NCBI GenBank assembly: GCA_013288805.1
Contig: JABDBE010000004.1
Location: forward strand, 42,398-106,397
Source of the DNA: Acidobacteriota bacterium
Lineage (GTDB): Bacteria; Acidobacteriota; Terriglobia; Terriglobales; Acidobacteriaceae
DNA: 64,000 nucleotides
Direction of reading: 5' to 3'
This document shows, one piece after another, positions 1-9,382 of this stretch; the first letter of the stretch is position 1; each line of letters begins with the position of its first letter. Under the pieces are notes generated by a model that was not told where the DNA came from, ran no database searches, and worked only from the letters and a program-made list of their open reading frames with translations. The translations under genes were made by a program, and so were the position numbers.

Positions 1-429
1 AGCTTGAATCAGCTAGACTGCATCAAAGAATCTGCGGCGGGCGCGCCCGCTGGTTCGAACGAGTGCTGGCCGAATTGCGGTTTGAGGTGTGGATCGGAAA
101 CGCGGCGAGATCCGGGACAAACGAGTACGCAAGCAAAAGACGGACCGCCAGGATGCGCACCTGATCCTGCGCTTGCTGCTGGAAGATCGTTTCCCGAAGA
201 TCCGGGTGCCGAGTTGGGAGAATCGAGACTTGCGGCAACTGTTGTGGGCACCGGCACCGCATGGTGCAGCGCGCACTCGAATCATGAACCAATTGCAAGC
301 GTGGCGTTCAACGAAGGACTGCGATGCAAGAAGCGACCGTGGCGAGAGGCTGGCCGAGAGCAACTCGAGTCGTTTGCGTTAGCCCCGTGGGCCAGTCGAC
401 GCGCCGTTGCGAGGTCCGGGAGTATTTAA
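1..429 (+). pseudogene. IS110-family transposase fragment, frameshifted
   Basis: This is a decayed piece of an IS110-type (DEDD) transposase, cut by the window start and missing its C-terminal half. Its conserved blocks are spread over three plus-strand frames. WFERVLAELRFEVWIG lies around 51-100, KRVRKQKTDRQDAHLILRLL plus PSWENRDLRQLLW lies around 118-245, and VAFNEGLRCKKRPWREAG followed by ESFALAPWASRR lies around 300-405. Each block is characteristic of the family's N-terminal region, but no single frame joins them, so at least two or three indels have accumulated. The catalytic Ser-containing C-terminal domain is absent. It is a dead relic and marks past transposition next to the sigma/kinase pair. 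Confidence 0.8.
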
Positions 430-801
430 ACCCAGAGACCTTTCGCGACGGAACGTGCTGAAGCCTCTGCCCCGCATCACGGTAAACCCACCATGCCAAA
501 CGGGCCATAATTGAAGGAGAACCACACCAGCACGGATTACCCACACGGGAGTGGGCCGTTAAAGATTGCCTACACTTCCTAATGCGATACGCCCTCGAAT
601 TTGGGGTCACCACTTGTTCCGAGTTCTGTGCCAGCCCCATGGTCATCGTGACCATACTGGCAAGCGGGTTGTTCTTGGGATTCATGAAATGCCGCACCGC
701 CGAGCAGATGAAAACTTGGCCTATGCCTTGTGCGCGAATTGACGTAGAATTGCCAACCGACTACATAGGGCCGTCTTTGCCGGAAGTAGGGAGCCACGTA
801 G
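430..801. other. Intergenic stretch, no supported gene
   Basis: These 372 bases lie between the transposase relic and the sigma-factor gene. Short open frames exist on both strands, including a Trp/Cys-rich minus-strand one that runs across the end of the IS110 relic, but none has a ribosome binding site or a recognisable domain. It may be further decayed insertion-sequence DNA, and must hold the promoter for the sigma gene; I could not pick a convincing promoter by eye. Confidence 0.4.
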
Positions 802-1363
802 ATGGATCGGGCATATCAAGATATAACGGTCCTGCTGGCACAAGTGACCAAGGGCGATCAGCAGGCAGACTCCAACCTCATACCTCTCGTTTACGACGAG
901 TTGCGACGATTGGCGGGTAGCTACATGAGTCGTGAGCGGGAGAACCACACCCTTCAGTCCACCGCCTTGGTTCACGAGGCCTACCTCAAGTTGGCGCAGC
1001 ATCAGTCAGTCGATTGGCAAGACTGCGCGCATTTTTTCGGAATCGCGGCTCAGGTGATGCGCCATATTCTGGTTGACCATGCACGCGGTCATGGCAGAGA
1101 AAAACGCGGCGCGCGGCAACAATTGGTGTCTTTGGAAGAAGCGTTTGTCTTCTCTCCCGAGAAATCAACTGAGTTGCTCGAGCTGGATGAGTCTTTGCAG
1201 CGGGCTAGCGAAGCTAGACTCGCGTCAAGGCAGAATCGTCGAGCTGCGCTTCTTCGGTGGGCTAACGGTTGAGGAGACCGCAGACGTACTAGCGATATCG
1301 CCGAAGACGGTCAAGCGAGACTGGAGCGTGGCTAAAGCGTGGCTCCATGGGGACCTGAGGTAA
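802..1363 (+). pseudogene. ECF-type RNA polymerase sigma factor, frameshifted
   Basis: The N-terminal part, MDRAYQDITVLLAQVTKGD to about residue 133, carries sigma region 2 (LVYDELRRLAGSYM, then HTLQSTALVHEAYLKLA and HFFGIAAQVMRHILVDHAR). This resembles the ECF group that Acidobacteria and Planctomycetes pair with Ser/Thr kinases. Region 4 (RIVELRFFGGLTVEETADVL then ISPKTVKRDWSVAKAWL) is intact but in the next frame. The switch falls at a GGG run at 1202-1204: removing one G restores a continuous reading (LQRLAKLDSRQGRIVELRFF). The result is either a broken gene or a one-base sequence error. The reconstructed protein would be about 186 residues, normal for the family. The kinase gene starts four bases after the stop, so the two are surely one operon. 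Confidence 0.85.
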
Positions 1364-1367
1364 ACCT

Positions 1368-4300
1368 ATGGCGACCGCACCGGATAATTGGGAAACGATT
1401 AAGGTCTTATTCGACGCCGCGCTTGAGCTCGGCACTGAAGAGCGCCAGTTGTTTCTCCTCAAGAATTGCCCCGACCCAATCGTGCGGACTAAGGTCGAGA
1501 GGCTGCTATCTGAACATAGCCAGGCCGGATCCTTTCTCTCAAAGGCCGCCCTCGGCATTCCCTCCCCAGAGCGTGAATCTTCAGCGCAAAGACTACCCGA
1601 AGGCGAACTGCTGGCCGGGCGATTCCGCATTGTCCGATTCATCGCTGGCGGTGGGATGGGTCTGGTGTACAAGGCCGAAGACTTATCCCTCCGCCGCTTC
1701 GTTGCGCTCAAGTTTCTGCCTGATGAAGTGTCACGTTCCCCGCAAGCATTGGCCCGGTTTAAGCGTGAAGCTCAAGCAGCCTCCGCACTGAACCATCCCA
1801 ACATCTGCACTATCCATGAAATCGGGCACCGAAACGATCAACCCTTCATCGTCATGGAGTTTGTGGATGGCCTGACGCTGAAGCGTCACATCGCAGGGCA
1901 GCCGATGGCAATTGACGATGTGCTGTCTCTGGGAATCCAAATCGCGGACGCGCTCGACGCCGCCCACACTAAAGGCATCGTACATCGCGATATCAAGCCA
2001 GGAAATATTCTCGTCACCCAGAGCGGTCGTGCCAAGATTCTCGATTTTGGTTTGGCAAAAGTGACCCCGATTCTCAGCACCGCGAGTACGGCGGCACAAT
2101 CTACTGTGTCCATCGAAGACCGTTTAACCACTCCCGGAACACAGTTGGGAACCGTCGACTATATGTCCCCGGAGCAAATACGATCCAAGCCGTTGGACGC
2201 CCGCACTGACATATTCTCCTTCGGCGTCTTGATATACGAGATGTCGACCGGAACGCTACCGTTCCGCGGAGAAAGCACGGGGGCGATTTTCGATTGCATA
2301 TTGCATCGGGCGCCTGTCCCTCCAATGCGGTTGAATCCGGACCTGCCAGTCGACCTGGAGAGAATCGTCAGTAAGTGTTTGGAAAAAGACCGCGACCTCC
2401 GCTACCAACATGCAGCCGACTTGAGATCGGACTTGCAACGGGTGAAGCGGGATTGCGAGAGCGGCTACGATTCTGAGCAATTTAGCACATCGGTTGTGCC
2501 AGAGACTCCCGCCAGCGAGGCTGGAAAATTTTGGAAAATTGCGGTCCCGGTCCTATCGGTCTTCTGCTTCATCATCTTTCTGATCGGGGGGTGGCTTTAC
2601 TATCGCGCGCATGGAAGCAAGTACCTGACTGACAAGGGCACCGTCGTGGTCGCAGATTTTTCCAACAGCACGGGTGATCCGGTTTTTGACGACACCCTAA
2701 AGACGGCGCTGACTGTTGCCCTACGCCAGACTCCTTTCCTGAACCTTCTTTCGGACGAGAGAGTGGGGGAAACTCTCAACTTTATGACCCGACCGGCCAG
2801 CACGCCCCTCACACCCGAGATTGCCCGCGAGGTTTGCCTGCGTAACGACGGCAGAGCTTACGTCGTTGGTTCGATTGCAACTCTAGGGAGCGAGTATGTA
2901 CTGGGACTTAAAGCGGTAAATTGCCAGAGTGGAGAAACCCTGGCACAGGAACAGGTTATTGCCGTAGCAAAGGAAAAGGTCTTGCCCGCACTCGGTAATG
3001 CAGCTGTCGGACTGCGCAGCGAGCTAGGCGAATCGCGGTTTATGCTAAAGAAATTTGGGGTGCCACTCGAACAGGCTACAACGTCTTCGCTGGAAGCTCT
3101 AAAGGCCTACAGCAATGCCATTAGAGCCGGTAGGAGCGAAGGCGATATGTCGGCCTTGCCACTCCTCAACCGCGCAGTGGAATTTGATCCCAGCTTTGCC
3201 TTGGCCTACGCCCAGTTAGGCGTTGTTTATTCCGACCTGGGGGAAACTGCTTTGTCTGCAGACTTCGCGGGAAAAGCAATGACCCTGCGAGACCGGGCCT
3301 CGGAGTGGGAAAGGTTCTCCATCGATTCGACTTACTACCGGTCCGCAACTGGCGAGCTAGAAAAGGCGGAACAAGTTAACGAGGAATGGAAACAAAATTA
3401 TCCGCAAAGCCCTGCTCCATACGTGCAGCTGGGACTTACTTATTCATCTCTAGGCCGACTTGAACCGGCTCTGAACAACGACATGGGGGCCCTAAAGCTA
3501 AGTAAGGACTCTGCCGTAATGTATGGGAATGTCGCTTATGATTATCTGTATCTCGGTAAGCTGGTTGCTGCCGAGGACATTTTGCGCCAAGCTCGCGAAC
3601 GCAAACTGGATGAGATTCTTCTGCCAAATTTCTACCAACTGGCCTTTCTGCGCCAGGATGATAGGGAAATGAAACGATGTTTTTCCGCCGCTCTCGGCAA
3701 ACCGGGACAAGAAGATGCGTTGTTGTCAAGCCAAGCTGATACCGAGGCTTTTCACGGGCGAATGAGACAAGCGCGCGAGCTATCTCAAGAGGCGGTGGAC
3801 TCAGCAATTCGCGCGGACGCCAAGGAAACGGCGGCTGGCTGGCGAGTTACTGAGGCCTTGCGGGAAGCAGAGTTCGGGAATGCAGCCGAAGCCAGGCAAC
3901 AAGCTTCAGCCGCGCTTGCGTTGGCTTCTAATCGCGACGTGCAAGTAGCCGCCGCCTTGGCTTTGGCCCGCGTCGGCGAGGTTGGCCGGGCCAGTGTAAT
4001 GCTGGATAGACTACAAAAGCGTTTCCCGTCCGACACCCTGTTGACGAACTACTGGTCGCCTTGCATCCGTGCCGCCATCGCCCTCTTCCACGGCGACTCT
4101 TCCCACGCAATGGCATATCTGGCGCCTACGGTGTCCTATGAACTGGCTGCCATTAGCCCACCGTTTTCGTCCGGGGGAACCCTCTATCCCGCTTACCTTC
4201 GCGGCCAGGCCTACCTGGCGAATCGCCAGCGGGACTTGGCAGCCGCCGAGTTTCAGAAGCTACTCGACCATCGCGGTTTGGTTTGGAATTTCCCGCTCGG

Positions 4301-4460
4301 TGCCTTGGCACATCTCCAACTCGCACGCGCCTATGTGGGCTCGGGTAACAAAGTCAAGGCAGGTGAGGCCTATCAAACTTTTCTAAACCTTTGGCGCGAC
4401 GCTGATCCGGATGCCCGATTATTTATGGAAGCCAAGACCGAATACACGAAGATCAAGTAG
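1368..4460 (+). CDS. Membrane Ser/Thr protein kinase with C-terminal TPR-type region
   Basis: This is a 1030-residue Hanks-type kinase. The kinase domain spans about residues 84-362: glycine loop AGGGMG at 93-98, catalytic Lys115 (VALK), HRDIKPGN at 206-213, DFG at 226-228 and SPEQ in place of APE at 267-270. One membrane helix follows at about 389-412, so the kinase is cytoplasmic and the remaining 600 residues are probably outside the inner membrane. That part first resembles a FlgO/adenylate-cyclase-associated segment ([19 protein letters not shown]), then tetratricopeptide-like helices to the end. The start has GAGG eight bases upstream. The gene directly follows the ECF sigma gene; kinase-dependent control of such sigma factors is known, so it probably phosphorylates that sigma factor. 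Whether a target survives depends on the upstream frameshift being real. Confidence 0.93.
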   Translation: MATAPDNWETIKVLFDAALELGTEERQLFLLKNCPDPIVRTKVERLLSEHSQAGSFLSKAALGIPSPERESSAQRLPEGELLAGRFRIVRFIAGGGMGLVYKAEDLSLRRFVALKFLPDEVSRSPQALARFKREAQAASALNHPNICTIHEIGHRNDQPFIVMEFVDGLTLKRHIAGQPMAIDDVLSLGIQIADALDAAHTKGIVHRDIKPGNILVTQSGRAKILDFGLAKVTPILSTASTAAQSTVSIEDRLTTPGTQLGTVDYMSPEQIRSKPLDARTDIFSFGVLIYEMSTGTLPFRGESTGAIFDCILHRAPVPPMRLNPDLPVDLERIVSKCLEKDRDLRYQHAADLRSDLQRVKRDCESGYDSEQFSTSVVPETPASEAGKFWKIAVPVLSVFCFIIFLIGGWLYYRAHGSKYLTDKGTVVVADFSNSTGDPVFDDTLKTALTVALRQTPFLNLLSDERVGETLNFMTRPASTPLTPEIAREVCLRNDGRAYVVGSIATLGSEYVLGLKAVNCQSGETLAQEQVIAVAKEKVLPALGNAAVGLRSELGESRFMLKKFGVPLEQATTSSLEALKAYSNAIRAGRSEGDMSALPLLNRAVEFDPSFALAYAQLGVVYSDLGETALSADFAGKAMTLRDRASEWERFSIDSTYYRSATGELEKAEQVNEEWKQNYPQSPAPYVQLGLTYSSLGRLEPALNNDMGALKLSKDSAVMYGNVAYDYLYLGKLVAAEDILRQARERKLDEILLPNFYQLAFLRQDDREMKRCFSAALGKPGQEDALLSSQADTEAFHGRMRQARELSQEAVDSAIRADAKETAAGWRVTEALREAEFGNAAEARQQASAALALASNRDVQVAAALALARVGEVGRASVMLDRLQKRFPSDTLLTNYWSPCIRAAIALFHGDSSHAMAYLAPTVSYELAAISPPFSSGGTLYPAYLRGQAYLANRQRDLAAAEFQKLLDHRGLVWNFPLGALAHLQLARAYVGSGNKVKAGEAYQTFLNLWRDADPDARLFMEAKTEYTKIK

Positions 4461-4627
4461 ATCGGGACCGGCTTTTTCCGAGACCCCGGCATCGCATCTT
4501 GTCGGATGTCTCTTGACACCTGTCGTATAATCGGTGGCTGCGTGAGTTTCCGTCCGCCCGGAATGTTTGGTGAATCTTCACGCGATCGATCTTTCCTGCT
4601 CCTATACCTGTGGTAAGGAAGGGAGAC

Positions 4628-5941
4628 ATGCGAGTTCGTCCGGTAGCGACCCTCACCATAGTTTTGCTCCTACTTGTCGCCGCGGCGGCGAACCCCGCAT
4701 ATAAGACGGTGTACCAGTTCCCCGGCGGGCAAGCGGGCGGCGTCCCAGTCAATGTTGGAAGTCTCGCCGCGGATGCCGCGGGGAATCTGTATGGCACAAC
4801 CCAGCAAGGCGGAACGTGCGGGCACGGAACCGTTTTTCAACTGTCAAGCGCATTCGCGGTACCGAAGATATTGCATAGTTTCTGCACCGACGGGGCCGAC
4901 CCTTTTGGCGCCGTCGTAATTGACGAGTCCGCCAAGAATATCTACGGCACCACACTTAGTGGTGGCGCATGCTCAATGGGCACTGTGTTTCGGCTTTCAA
5001 AATCAGGCTCCGGCTGGACGGACACTGTTTTGCATAACTTCTGTGGGAAAACACCAAAGAAAATAGATGGAGCGGCGCCATATGCTGGTGTGGTCCTTGA
5101 CCCTGGAAAGAGGGGTTGTTGCTACCTGTACGGGACGACGCGGTCGGGCGGGACGAGCCAGTCAAAAGAGAAGAGCGGTTTCGGTACAGTATTCGGGATA
5201 TCAAGATCGGGGACCTACCACGTGATTTATAGTTTTTGCCCAAAAGGCACGGAATGTGTCGATGGAGAATATCCCAAGAGCGGTCTGGTCGTGGACAAGA
5301 GCGGGAACCTGTACGGCATGACTGTTGCAGGTGGCAGCAGCGGCAATGGCACGATTTTCAGGATCTCAAGATCAGGTTCCAAATGGACAGAAACGGTGCT
5401 GTATAGTTTCACGGGTGGACGGGACGGCGCCAATCCTCAATATTCAAGCCTGACTTTTGCCGATAGAAGGATTTTCGGTGTAACCACTGCTGGAGGCGAT
5501 TCCAACGATGGAACTGTATTCCAGATGACACTCTCTTCTGGTTCGGACTGGACCGAAACCGTGCTCTATAGCTTTCGGGGCAGCACTAAAGGAGACGGGG
5601 CAAAGCCGGAAGGGACCTTGGTGGCGGATTCGACTGGCAATCTTTACGGCACGACAACATTTGGCGGCTCAGCGAAATGCACTCTAGGCAAGGATGGTTT
5701 ACCCAACAAGGCCGGGTGCGGTACGGTGTTCAAGCTCGAACCTACGAACGGTGGCTGGACCGAAAATGTCCTCTATCTGTTCCAAGGTCGGGGCGACGGC
5801 GGCTATCCGCAGAGTGGACTTGTCCGTGATCCCGCCAGCGGGCGCCTCTATGGAGCGACGAAGTATACGGAGAACATCTGTGACTCCGTAAAGCTGCACA
5901 AGTTATATCGCTGCGGGGTCTTGTACGAAGTGCAGCCGTAA
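4628..5941 (+). CDS. Secreted GloVer tandem-repeat (choice-of-anchor) protein
   Basis: The 437-residue protein starts at an ATG preceded by AAGGAAGGGAG; an in-frame GTG lies 18 bases upstream but has no such site. An N-terminal signal sequence (TLTIVLLLLVAAAANP) is followed by about seven copies of a 50-60-residue unit centred on LYGTT..GG....GTVF. The unit reads as a beta-propeller-like repeat in which phrases such as ETVLYSF alternate with NLYGTT. Proteins of this type are abundant in Acidobacteria and annotated GloVer-containing; their function is unknown, presumably extracellular. The last repeats contain extra Cys residues, and the C-terminus ends without a recognisable sorting helix. 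Confidence 0.85.
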   Translation: MRVRPVATLTIVLLLLVAAAANPAYKTVYQFPGGQAGGVPVNVGSLAADAAGNLYGTTQQGGTCGHGTVFQLSSAFAVPKILHSFCTDGADPFGAVVIDESAKNIYGTTLSGGACSMGTVFRLSKSGSGWTDTVLHNFCGKTPKKIDGAAPYAGVVLDPGKRGCCYLYGTTRSGGTSQSKEKSGFGTVFGISRSGTYHVIYSFCPKGTECVDGEYPKSGLVVDKSGNLYGMTVAGGSSGNGTIFRISRSGSKWTETVLYSFTGGRDGANPQYSSLTFADRRIFGVTTAGGDSNDGTVFQMTLSSGSDWTETVLYSFRGSTKGDGAKPEGTLVADSTGNLYGTTTFGGSAKCTLGKDGLPNKAGCGTVFKLEPTNGGWTENVLYLFQGRGDGGYPQSGLVRDPASGRLYGATKYTENICDSVKLHKLYRCGVLYEVQP

Positions 5942-5954
5942 CTACGACTCCTCT

Positions 5955-6836
5955 TCACTTTGCCGCGAACAACTCTGGATGCAGATAGTGTCCCTGTTCT
6001 TGCGGCGGTTTGTCCTCCTCCACCGGAATGCGGTGCGCATCCGCATAAGCGTCCTGGCGAATGCCGGTCACCTGCCACGAAACCTCCACCAGCGGCTTGT
6101 TGGTGCGGATCACAAATCGGTTGTCCGTAACCTTCCGAGCGATGATCGCCTGCGCGAACTGACCGACCACGGTAAGCTGATAACGAAAATCACGATTCAG
6201 AGCGGAGAAGTATTGTGGCAAAATCACGGTCGCCAATCCGTGTTTGTCAGTGGTCACATTTCCGTTGTAAATATTCATCATGTCCGGCGACTCCACAAAG
6301 GAGTGGTAAAGATACTTATTCGCTGGGTCAACCGGATCATCGATTTTGAATGAGCCGGCTCCCTTGAATAGAGTGCCGCTGACGGTAACATCCCCGTTCA
6401 CATCGAGCGCGGATTGGGGGGCAGTCGTTAAAATACCCACGAATCCATTGCCGTCGTGGATAAACAGAGCGTTCTCTGCCGCCTGGCGGAAGGCGCCAAT
6501 GGAGATGCCGCTGCCCCATATCGCTTCGATTGGGTGATTCTTGTCCCCCACGTAAACAAAAGCTGTATCCCCAGACTGATGGAAGTTATTTTCTCCCTGT
6601 ACCAACATGTTCCCGGAGGCAACGTCGAGAACCTGCTCAGGAGTAGTGGTGTTGATTCCCAACGAGGAATTCGGCGACACGCCGACTTGGTAGAGCCCGG
6701 AATCTCCAAGATCGGTGCGATCCGTCCAAATCGGAATATAGTTCTTGGTTCCAGATCCCCATCCTCCGACCTGGGCGTCCACGCGAAGGCCGGTGCAGCA
6801 AACAGCAAGAACCGCACAAACGAGAGCAGTTTTCAT
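5955..6836 (-). CDS. Secreted tail-fibre-like repeat protein of an acidobacterial family
   Basis: The 293-residue protein starts at ATG 6836, which has AAGGAGAAT eight bases upstream; the open frame extends further upstream but without family similarity. The signal peptide is MKTALVCAVLAVCCTGL.. with cleavage near VDAQ. The body contains short phrases typical of beta-helical tail-spike proteins (GINTTTPEQVLDVASGNMLV, NGFVGILTTAPQSALDVNGD). A conserved C-terminal domain begins KIDDPVDPANKYLYHSFVES. I recognise this combination as a recurrent acidobacterial surface-protein family of unknown role. It is convergent with the GloVer gene, with only 13 bases between stops. Confidence 0.75.
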   Translation of the reverse strand: MKTALVCAVLAVCCTGLRVDAQVGGWGSGTKNYIPIWTDRTDLGDSGLYQVGVSPNSSLGINTTTPEQVLDVASGNMLVQGENNFHQSGDTAFVYVGDKNHPIEAIWGSGISIGAFRQAAENALFIHDGNGFVGILTTAPQSALDVNGDVTVSGTLFKGAGSFKIDDPVDPANKYLYHSFVESPDMMNIYNGNVTTDKHGLATVILPQYFSALNRDFRYQLTVVGQFAQAIIARKVTDNRFVIRTNKPLVEVSWQVTGIRQDAYADAHRIPVEEDKPPQEQGHYLHPELFAAK

Positions 6837-6991
6837 GGGAGTAATTCTCCTTATCGGGCAGAATCCAGTGAAACGGGGAGATGAGGTAACCGGCAAAACA
6901 ATCGGAAGACCTCGCCGGAATCGTACCAAGCCTGCTGCTTCGGCGCAAGTTAGTGTACTCATCCAGTAGATCTGCGTTCGCGAACGGTATT

Positions 6992-7264
6992 TCACAAAGC
7001 ATGACTCGGTAGACGGTGATCTAGTAGTTGGGCTTTCCACGACAGAGTAACGCTATGTTGCCGGCCGGACGGCGCGCTTACAGTCCTTTGTTGCGCACTG
7101 GCAAGCGTCGATGCTTCGCGAAGAAAGTGCTTGGCCTTAGCCAGGACCCGCAAGATTCCAGTGTGACGGTGCGTGCCAAGCTGAAAGCCGATCCATGCAA
7201 CCAGAAGAGCAAAGACTCCGAAAACGATCATCAGCGCCTTAGCGGACTTGGACGACGGTCTCAT
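6992..7264 (-). CDS. Small membrane protein with truncated fibronectin-III start
   Basis: This is a 90-residue frame beginning MRPSSKSAKALMIVFGVFAL, with one strong membrane helix at about residues 8-30 and then a linker. The linker ends in RQHSVTLSWKA, the first strand of the Fn3-like domain found complete in two other genes of this window (13211-14206 and 20712-21143). After SWKA the frame leaves the family and stops 13 residues later, so the domain is cut off. A TTG at 7312 could be an upstream start. It is best read as a 3'-truncated gene of the small secreted Fn3 family; expression is uncertain. Confidence 0.5.
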   Translation of the reverse strand: MRPSSKSAKALMIVFGVFALLVAWIGFQLGTHRHTGILRVLAKAKHFLREASTLASAQQRTVSAPSGRQHSVTLSWKAQLLDHRLPSHAL

Positions 7265-7343
7265 TTGATAACTTGTTGCGAGCCCGCCACCAGCTCGCCC
7301 TGTTATAGGCAAAGCTCATTCCCATCTGAGAGCGCAGCCAGGG

Positions 7344-7592
7344 TCAACCGCTAAAATCATCGCCTCGACCATGGTACATACTCGCGTGGCATGCATGACA
7401 CAGCGTGATCAGATTTTCTTCCGAATCGTCGCCCGAGTGGCTCCGGAATTCTTTGTGGTGGACTTCAAGATTGGATCTTCTGCCGCACGACTGACATCTC
7501 CAGCAATCGCGACGCAGCACTTGGTTGCACAGCTGTTCGTAACGCTCGGGATCGAGCTGCAGACGAGGCTGCTTAGGCCGCACGCAGGTCAT
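7344..7592 (-). CDS. HNH endonuclease, small stand-alone
   Basis: The 82-residue protein is an HNH nuclease of the type found beside phage and mobile genes. Zinc ligands are CQSC (Cys33, Cys36) and CHAC (Cys65, Cys68), with the HH pair at 45-46, Asn60 and His69 forming the beta-beta-alpha-metal site. Over its first 70 residues it closely matches the gene at 12825-13052. As there, its ATG overlaps the stop of the preceding gene (ATGA), although that partner is only a stump here. The nuclease itself looks intact. Likely role: nicking or cutting DNA as part of a mobile or recombination module; specificity is unknown. Confidence 0.85.
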   Translation of the reverse strand: MTCVRPKQPRLQLDPERYEQLCNQVLRRDCWRCQSCGRRSNLEVHHKEFRSHSGDDSEENLITLCHACHASMYHGRGDDFSG

Positions 7593-7775
7593 GCCGCTTG
7601 CTCGGTTACGGAGTCCAAGAATACTTTTCGTTCTTCACTTGGAAGGAACTGGAAGAAACGCAGGGCTGACTGTAAAAGCACGCCGGGGTTTTCGTTCTCT
7701 AAGTTGGCTCCGCGTGTAAGCTTGGCTCCGGACCAATCCACGATCTCGAGATGAAGGGTCAGCAGTTCTGATCCT
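7589..7775 (-). pseudogene. 3' stump of the HTH-like gene that precedes HNH
   Basis: Read on the minus strand, the last 50 or so codons before the HNH start encode GANLENENPGVLLQSALRFF followed by QFLPSEERKVFLDSVTEQAA. These match the C-terminus of the protein at 12130-12828 (GANLENENPDVLLQSALRFF, then KFLPGEEKQTFLHHVTDKAS). Similarity fades upstream of about 7760. The ATGA overlap with the HNH gene is the same as in the intact pair. This is therefore the tail of a second copy whose first three quarters are gone. Confidence 0.75.
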
Positions 7776-8175
7776 GGAGCAACGGGCGTCGCCCGCCCGG
7801 TGAAGGAAGTTTCAACTCGATCATCCCCGGATTGCCGGTTAATTCGTGTCCTCTAATTTTGTAAGTCTGTAAAAACAGGACACATGTTGGGTTCGTTTCG
7901 CTCAAAAGACCGAGGGCGCATCTTTGTATATCGACGATTCCCAGCTTCCTGCAAGATATCGGTCGAGCCATTACTGATAATCGAATAATACATCGTATTA
8001 CGATACATTATTAGCAATATCGTATTGCGATATACATTGATAATGCGGAGACCCCGCCCCGAACTCTGTCGTCGCAACAGGAATCCGTCCGTCTCACGAC
8101 GTTATTCGTGACCGGGGCCTCTCAGCAAGCTTTCTGATTACATCTATCTACACATCTTTTCGCTCATACTCGAAG
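7776..8175. other. AT-rich intergenic region with palindromes
   Basis: No gene is supported in these 400 bases. A minus-strand frame of 74 codons exists but its composition is not protein-like. The region is markedly more AT-rich than its surroundings at 7970-8045, where two related palindromes lie (listed separately). It separates the decayed HTH-HNH copy from the NRANAQ-family gene. Confidence 0.4.
7992..8031. promoter_or_regulatory. Tandem palindromic operator-like sites
   Basis: ATCGTATTACGAT at 7992-8004 is a perfect inverted repeat around a central T. ATCGTATTGCGAT at 8019-8031 is the same sequence with one change and is itself inside a longer palindrome, ATATCG..CGATAT, at 8017-8033. 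The two copies are 27 bases apart start to start, in an AT-rich patch. Such paired sites usually bind a dimeric repressor, for example an antitoxin. No regulator gene survives next to them, so they may be the orphaned control region of a lost gene. Confidence 0.45.
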
Positions 8176-8862
8176 CTACTTTTCTCGTTCCCGCCTTTCC
8201 CTTTGTGCGTCGCGCAGACTCTTGATTGTGTCGCGGAGATCGCGCTTCAATCCCAATCGGTAGCGAGTTACAACGGAAAGGGAACTTACCATAACAGCCT
8301 CCAGCTCGAGGTGATCAGCCTTGTTTTCCTGGTTCTTTACTGAGGCGTGCCAGCCAGGCTGTATCTGGTTCTGAATGACCGCGGGGCGGCGTGAAGCAGT
8401 GGAGCCAACGTTGTCCTTGCCAGAAACGGCGCGGACCACCAACCGCTCGCAATCCCAGCCGCGGTTCAGCAGCGGAAGATCGAAATTGTCGATGGGAAGG
8501 CGGGGGCTTTTTCGAAAAACGCCGTCCACCTTACCCGAGAGTTCCTGACGACGTGAAAGTTCCTGTGCTTCCATGCCTTCTTGCAAATCGAGTTTCCAGT
8601 ATATAATCGCGAGTTCTTTTGTGTAGAAATCCTCCTCTAACCCTTGCGGATGCCAATCTTCACGACAGGATTGAAGTAGCTCCTGAAAATCCTCCCGCTC
8701 TTTGTCCGTGTTTAGAACGACCCCGACGGCGAGAATGCCGTGTTTAAAAGCGTTGTACCGTGCATTCGATTTTCCTGGTTCGGTCCGAGGACCCGTAGAG
8801 GATTGTGCATTGGCTCGATTGGCGGCCAGAACGGCCTCGGTTACTTGTTTCTTACGCTTCAT
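8176..8862 (-). CDS. Conserved protein of the NRANAQ..STGPRT..G family, unknown function
   Basis: The 228-residue protein starts at ATG 8862, with GGGAGGAG six bases upstream. Residues 15-42 carry the family signature NRANAQSSTGPRTEPGK then NARYNAFKHGI, highly basic and rich in Asn, Ser and Gly. A Glu/Gln-rich helical middle and a charged C-terminus follow. I recognise the signature as a very common multi-copy hypothetical family of soil bacteria, especially Acidobacteria. No catalytic motif is visible; the basic N-terminus suggests nucleic-acid contact but that is only a guess. It lies inside a zone of decayed mobile genes, which fits a family that is often found in variable regions. Confidence 0.7.
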   Translation of the reverse strand: MKRKKQVTEAVLAANRANAQSSTGPRTEPGKSNARYNAFKHGILAVGVVLNTDKEREDFQELLQSCREDWHPQGLEEDFYTKELAIIYWKLDLQEGMEAQELSRRQELSGKVDGVFRKSPRLPIDNFDLPLLNRGWDCERLVVRAVSGKDNVGSTASRRPAVIQNQIQPGWHASVKNQENKADHLELEAVMVSSLSVVTRYRLGLKRDLRDTIKSLRDAQRERREREK

Positions 8863-9089
8863 GATCTGCTCCTCCCGGACGCGGCGGTGCTTCGAGGCGA
8901 ATTCTCCCAATTTGGCGTCCAATCGCGACTGGACCAATCAGGAAAATCGCGCTTACTGCCGCGATCCAATGAAATTGGTTTGGAATTGCTCTACAGGCTT
9001 TACTTACCAGGTTCTTGCAGATCTCACTCTCGAACGTCAATAGACTAAATGACGGATCCCGCTTGCTGCAAGCTTTTTCTGAATCGCCG

Positions 9090-9320
9090 TCAGGGCGACA
9101 TGCACATCCAGGTTTCATTCCCCGGTGCACCGGCGTGATCAGGTTCCTTCGAATCATCGCCCGAGTGACTTCGAAACCTTTTATGGTGAACCTCCAGGTT
9201 GGACATCGAGCCGCAAGATTGGTATTTCCAGCCATCGCGATGTAGCACTTGGTTGCGCAGCTGTTCGTACGAACCTGGGTGTCGACTTCAGAGATGTCGA
9301 AGGTGCACGGTTGAGCCGGC
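9090..9320 (-). pseudogene. Degenerate third copy of the HNH nuclease gene
   Basis: The minus strand encodes YEQLRNQVLHRDGWKYQSCG followed by SMSNLEVHHKRFRSHSGDDS, aligned end to end with the two intact HNH proteins. The first zinc Cys has become Tyr (KYQSC for RCQSC). A frameshift after DDSKE destroys the NLITLC..CH part, and the N-terminus is also out of frame near RAPST. It therefore cannot fold as an active nuclease. It is the clearest sign that this gene family has visited the locus several times. Confidence 0.75.
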
Positions 9321-9382
9321 CTATTTTATGTTGTAATTCCACGAGTTACGGCACTAAGACCACCGCTTAAAGGGCTTTCCGC

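Noticed and set aside
4513..4531. TTGACA and TATAAT upstream of the GloVer gene
   Set aside because: Both hexamers are perfect but only 7 bases apart, which cannot form a sigma-70 promoter; TATAAT alone may still be used with a poor -35.
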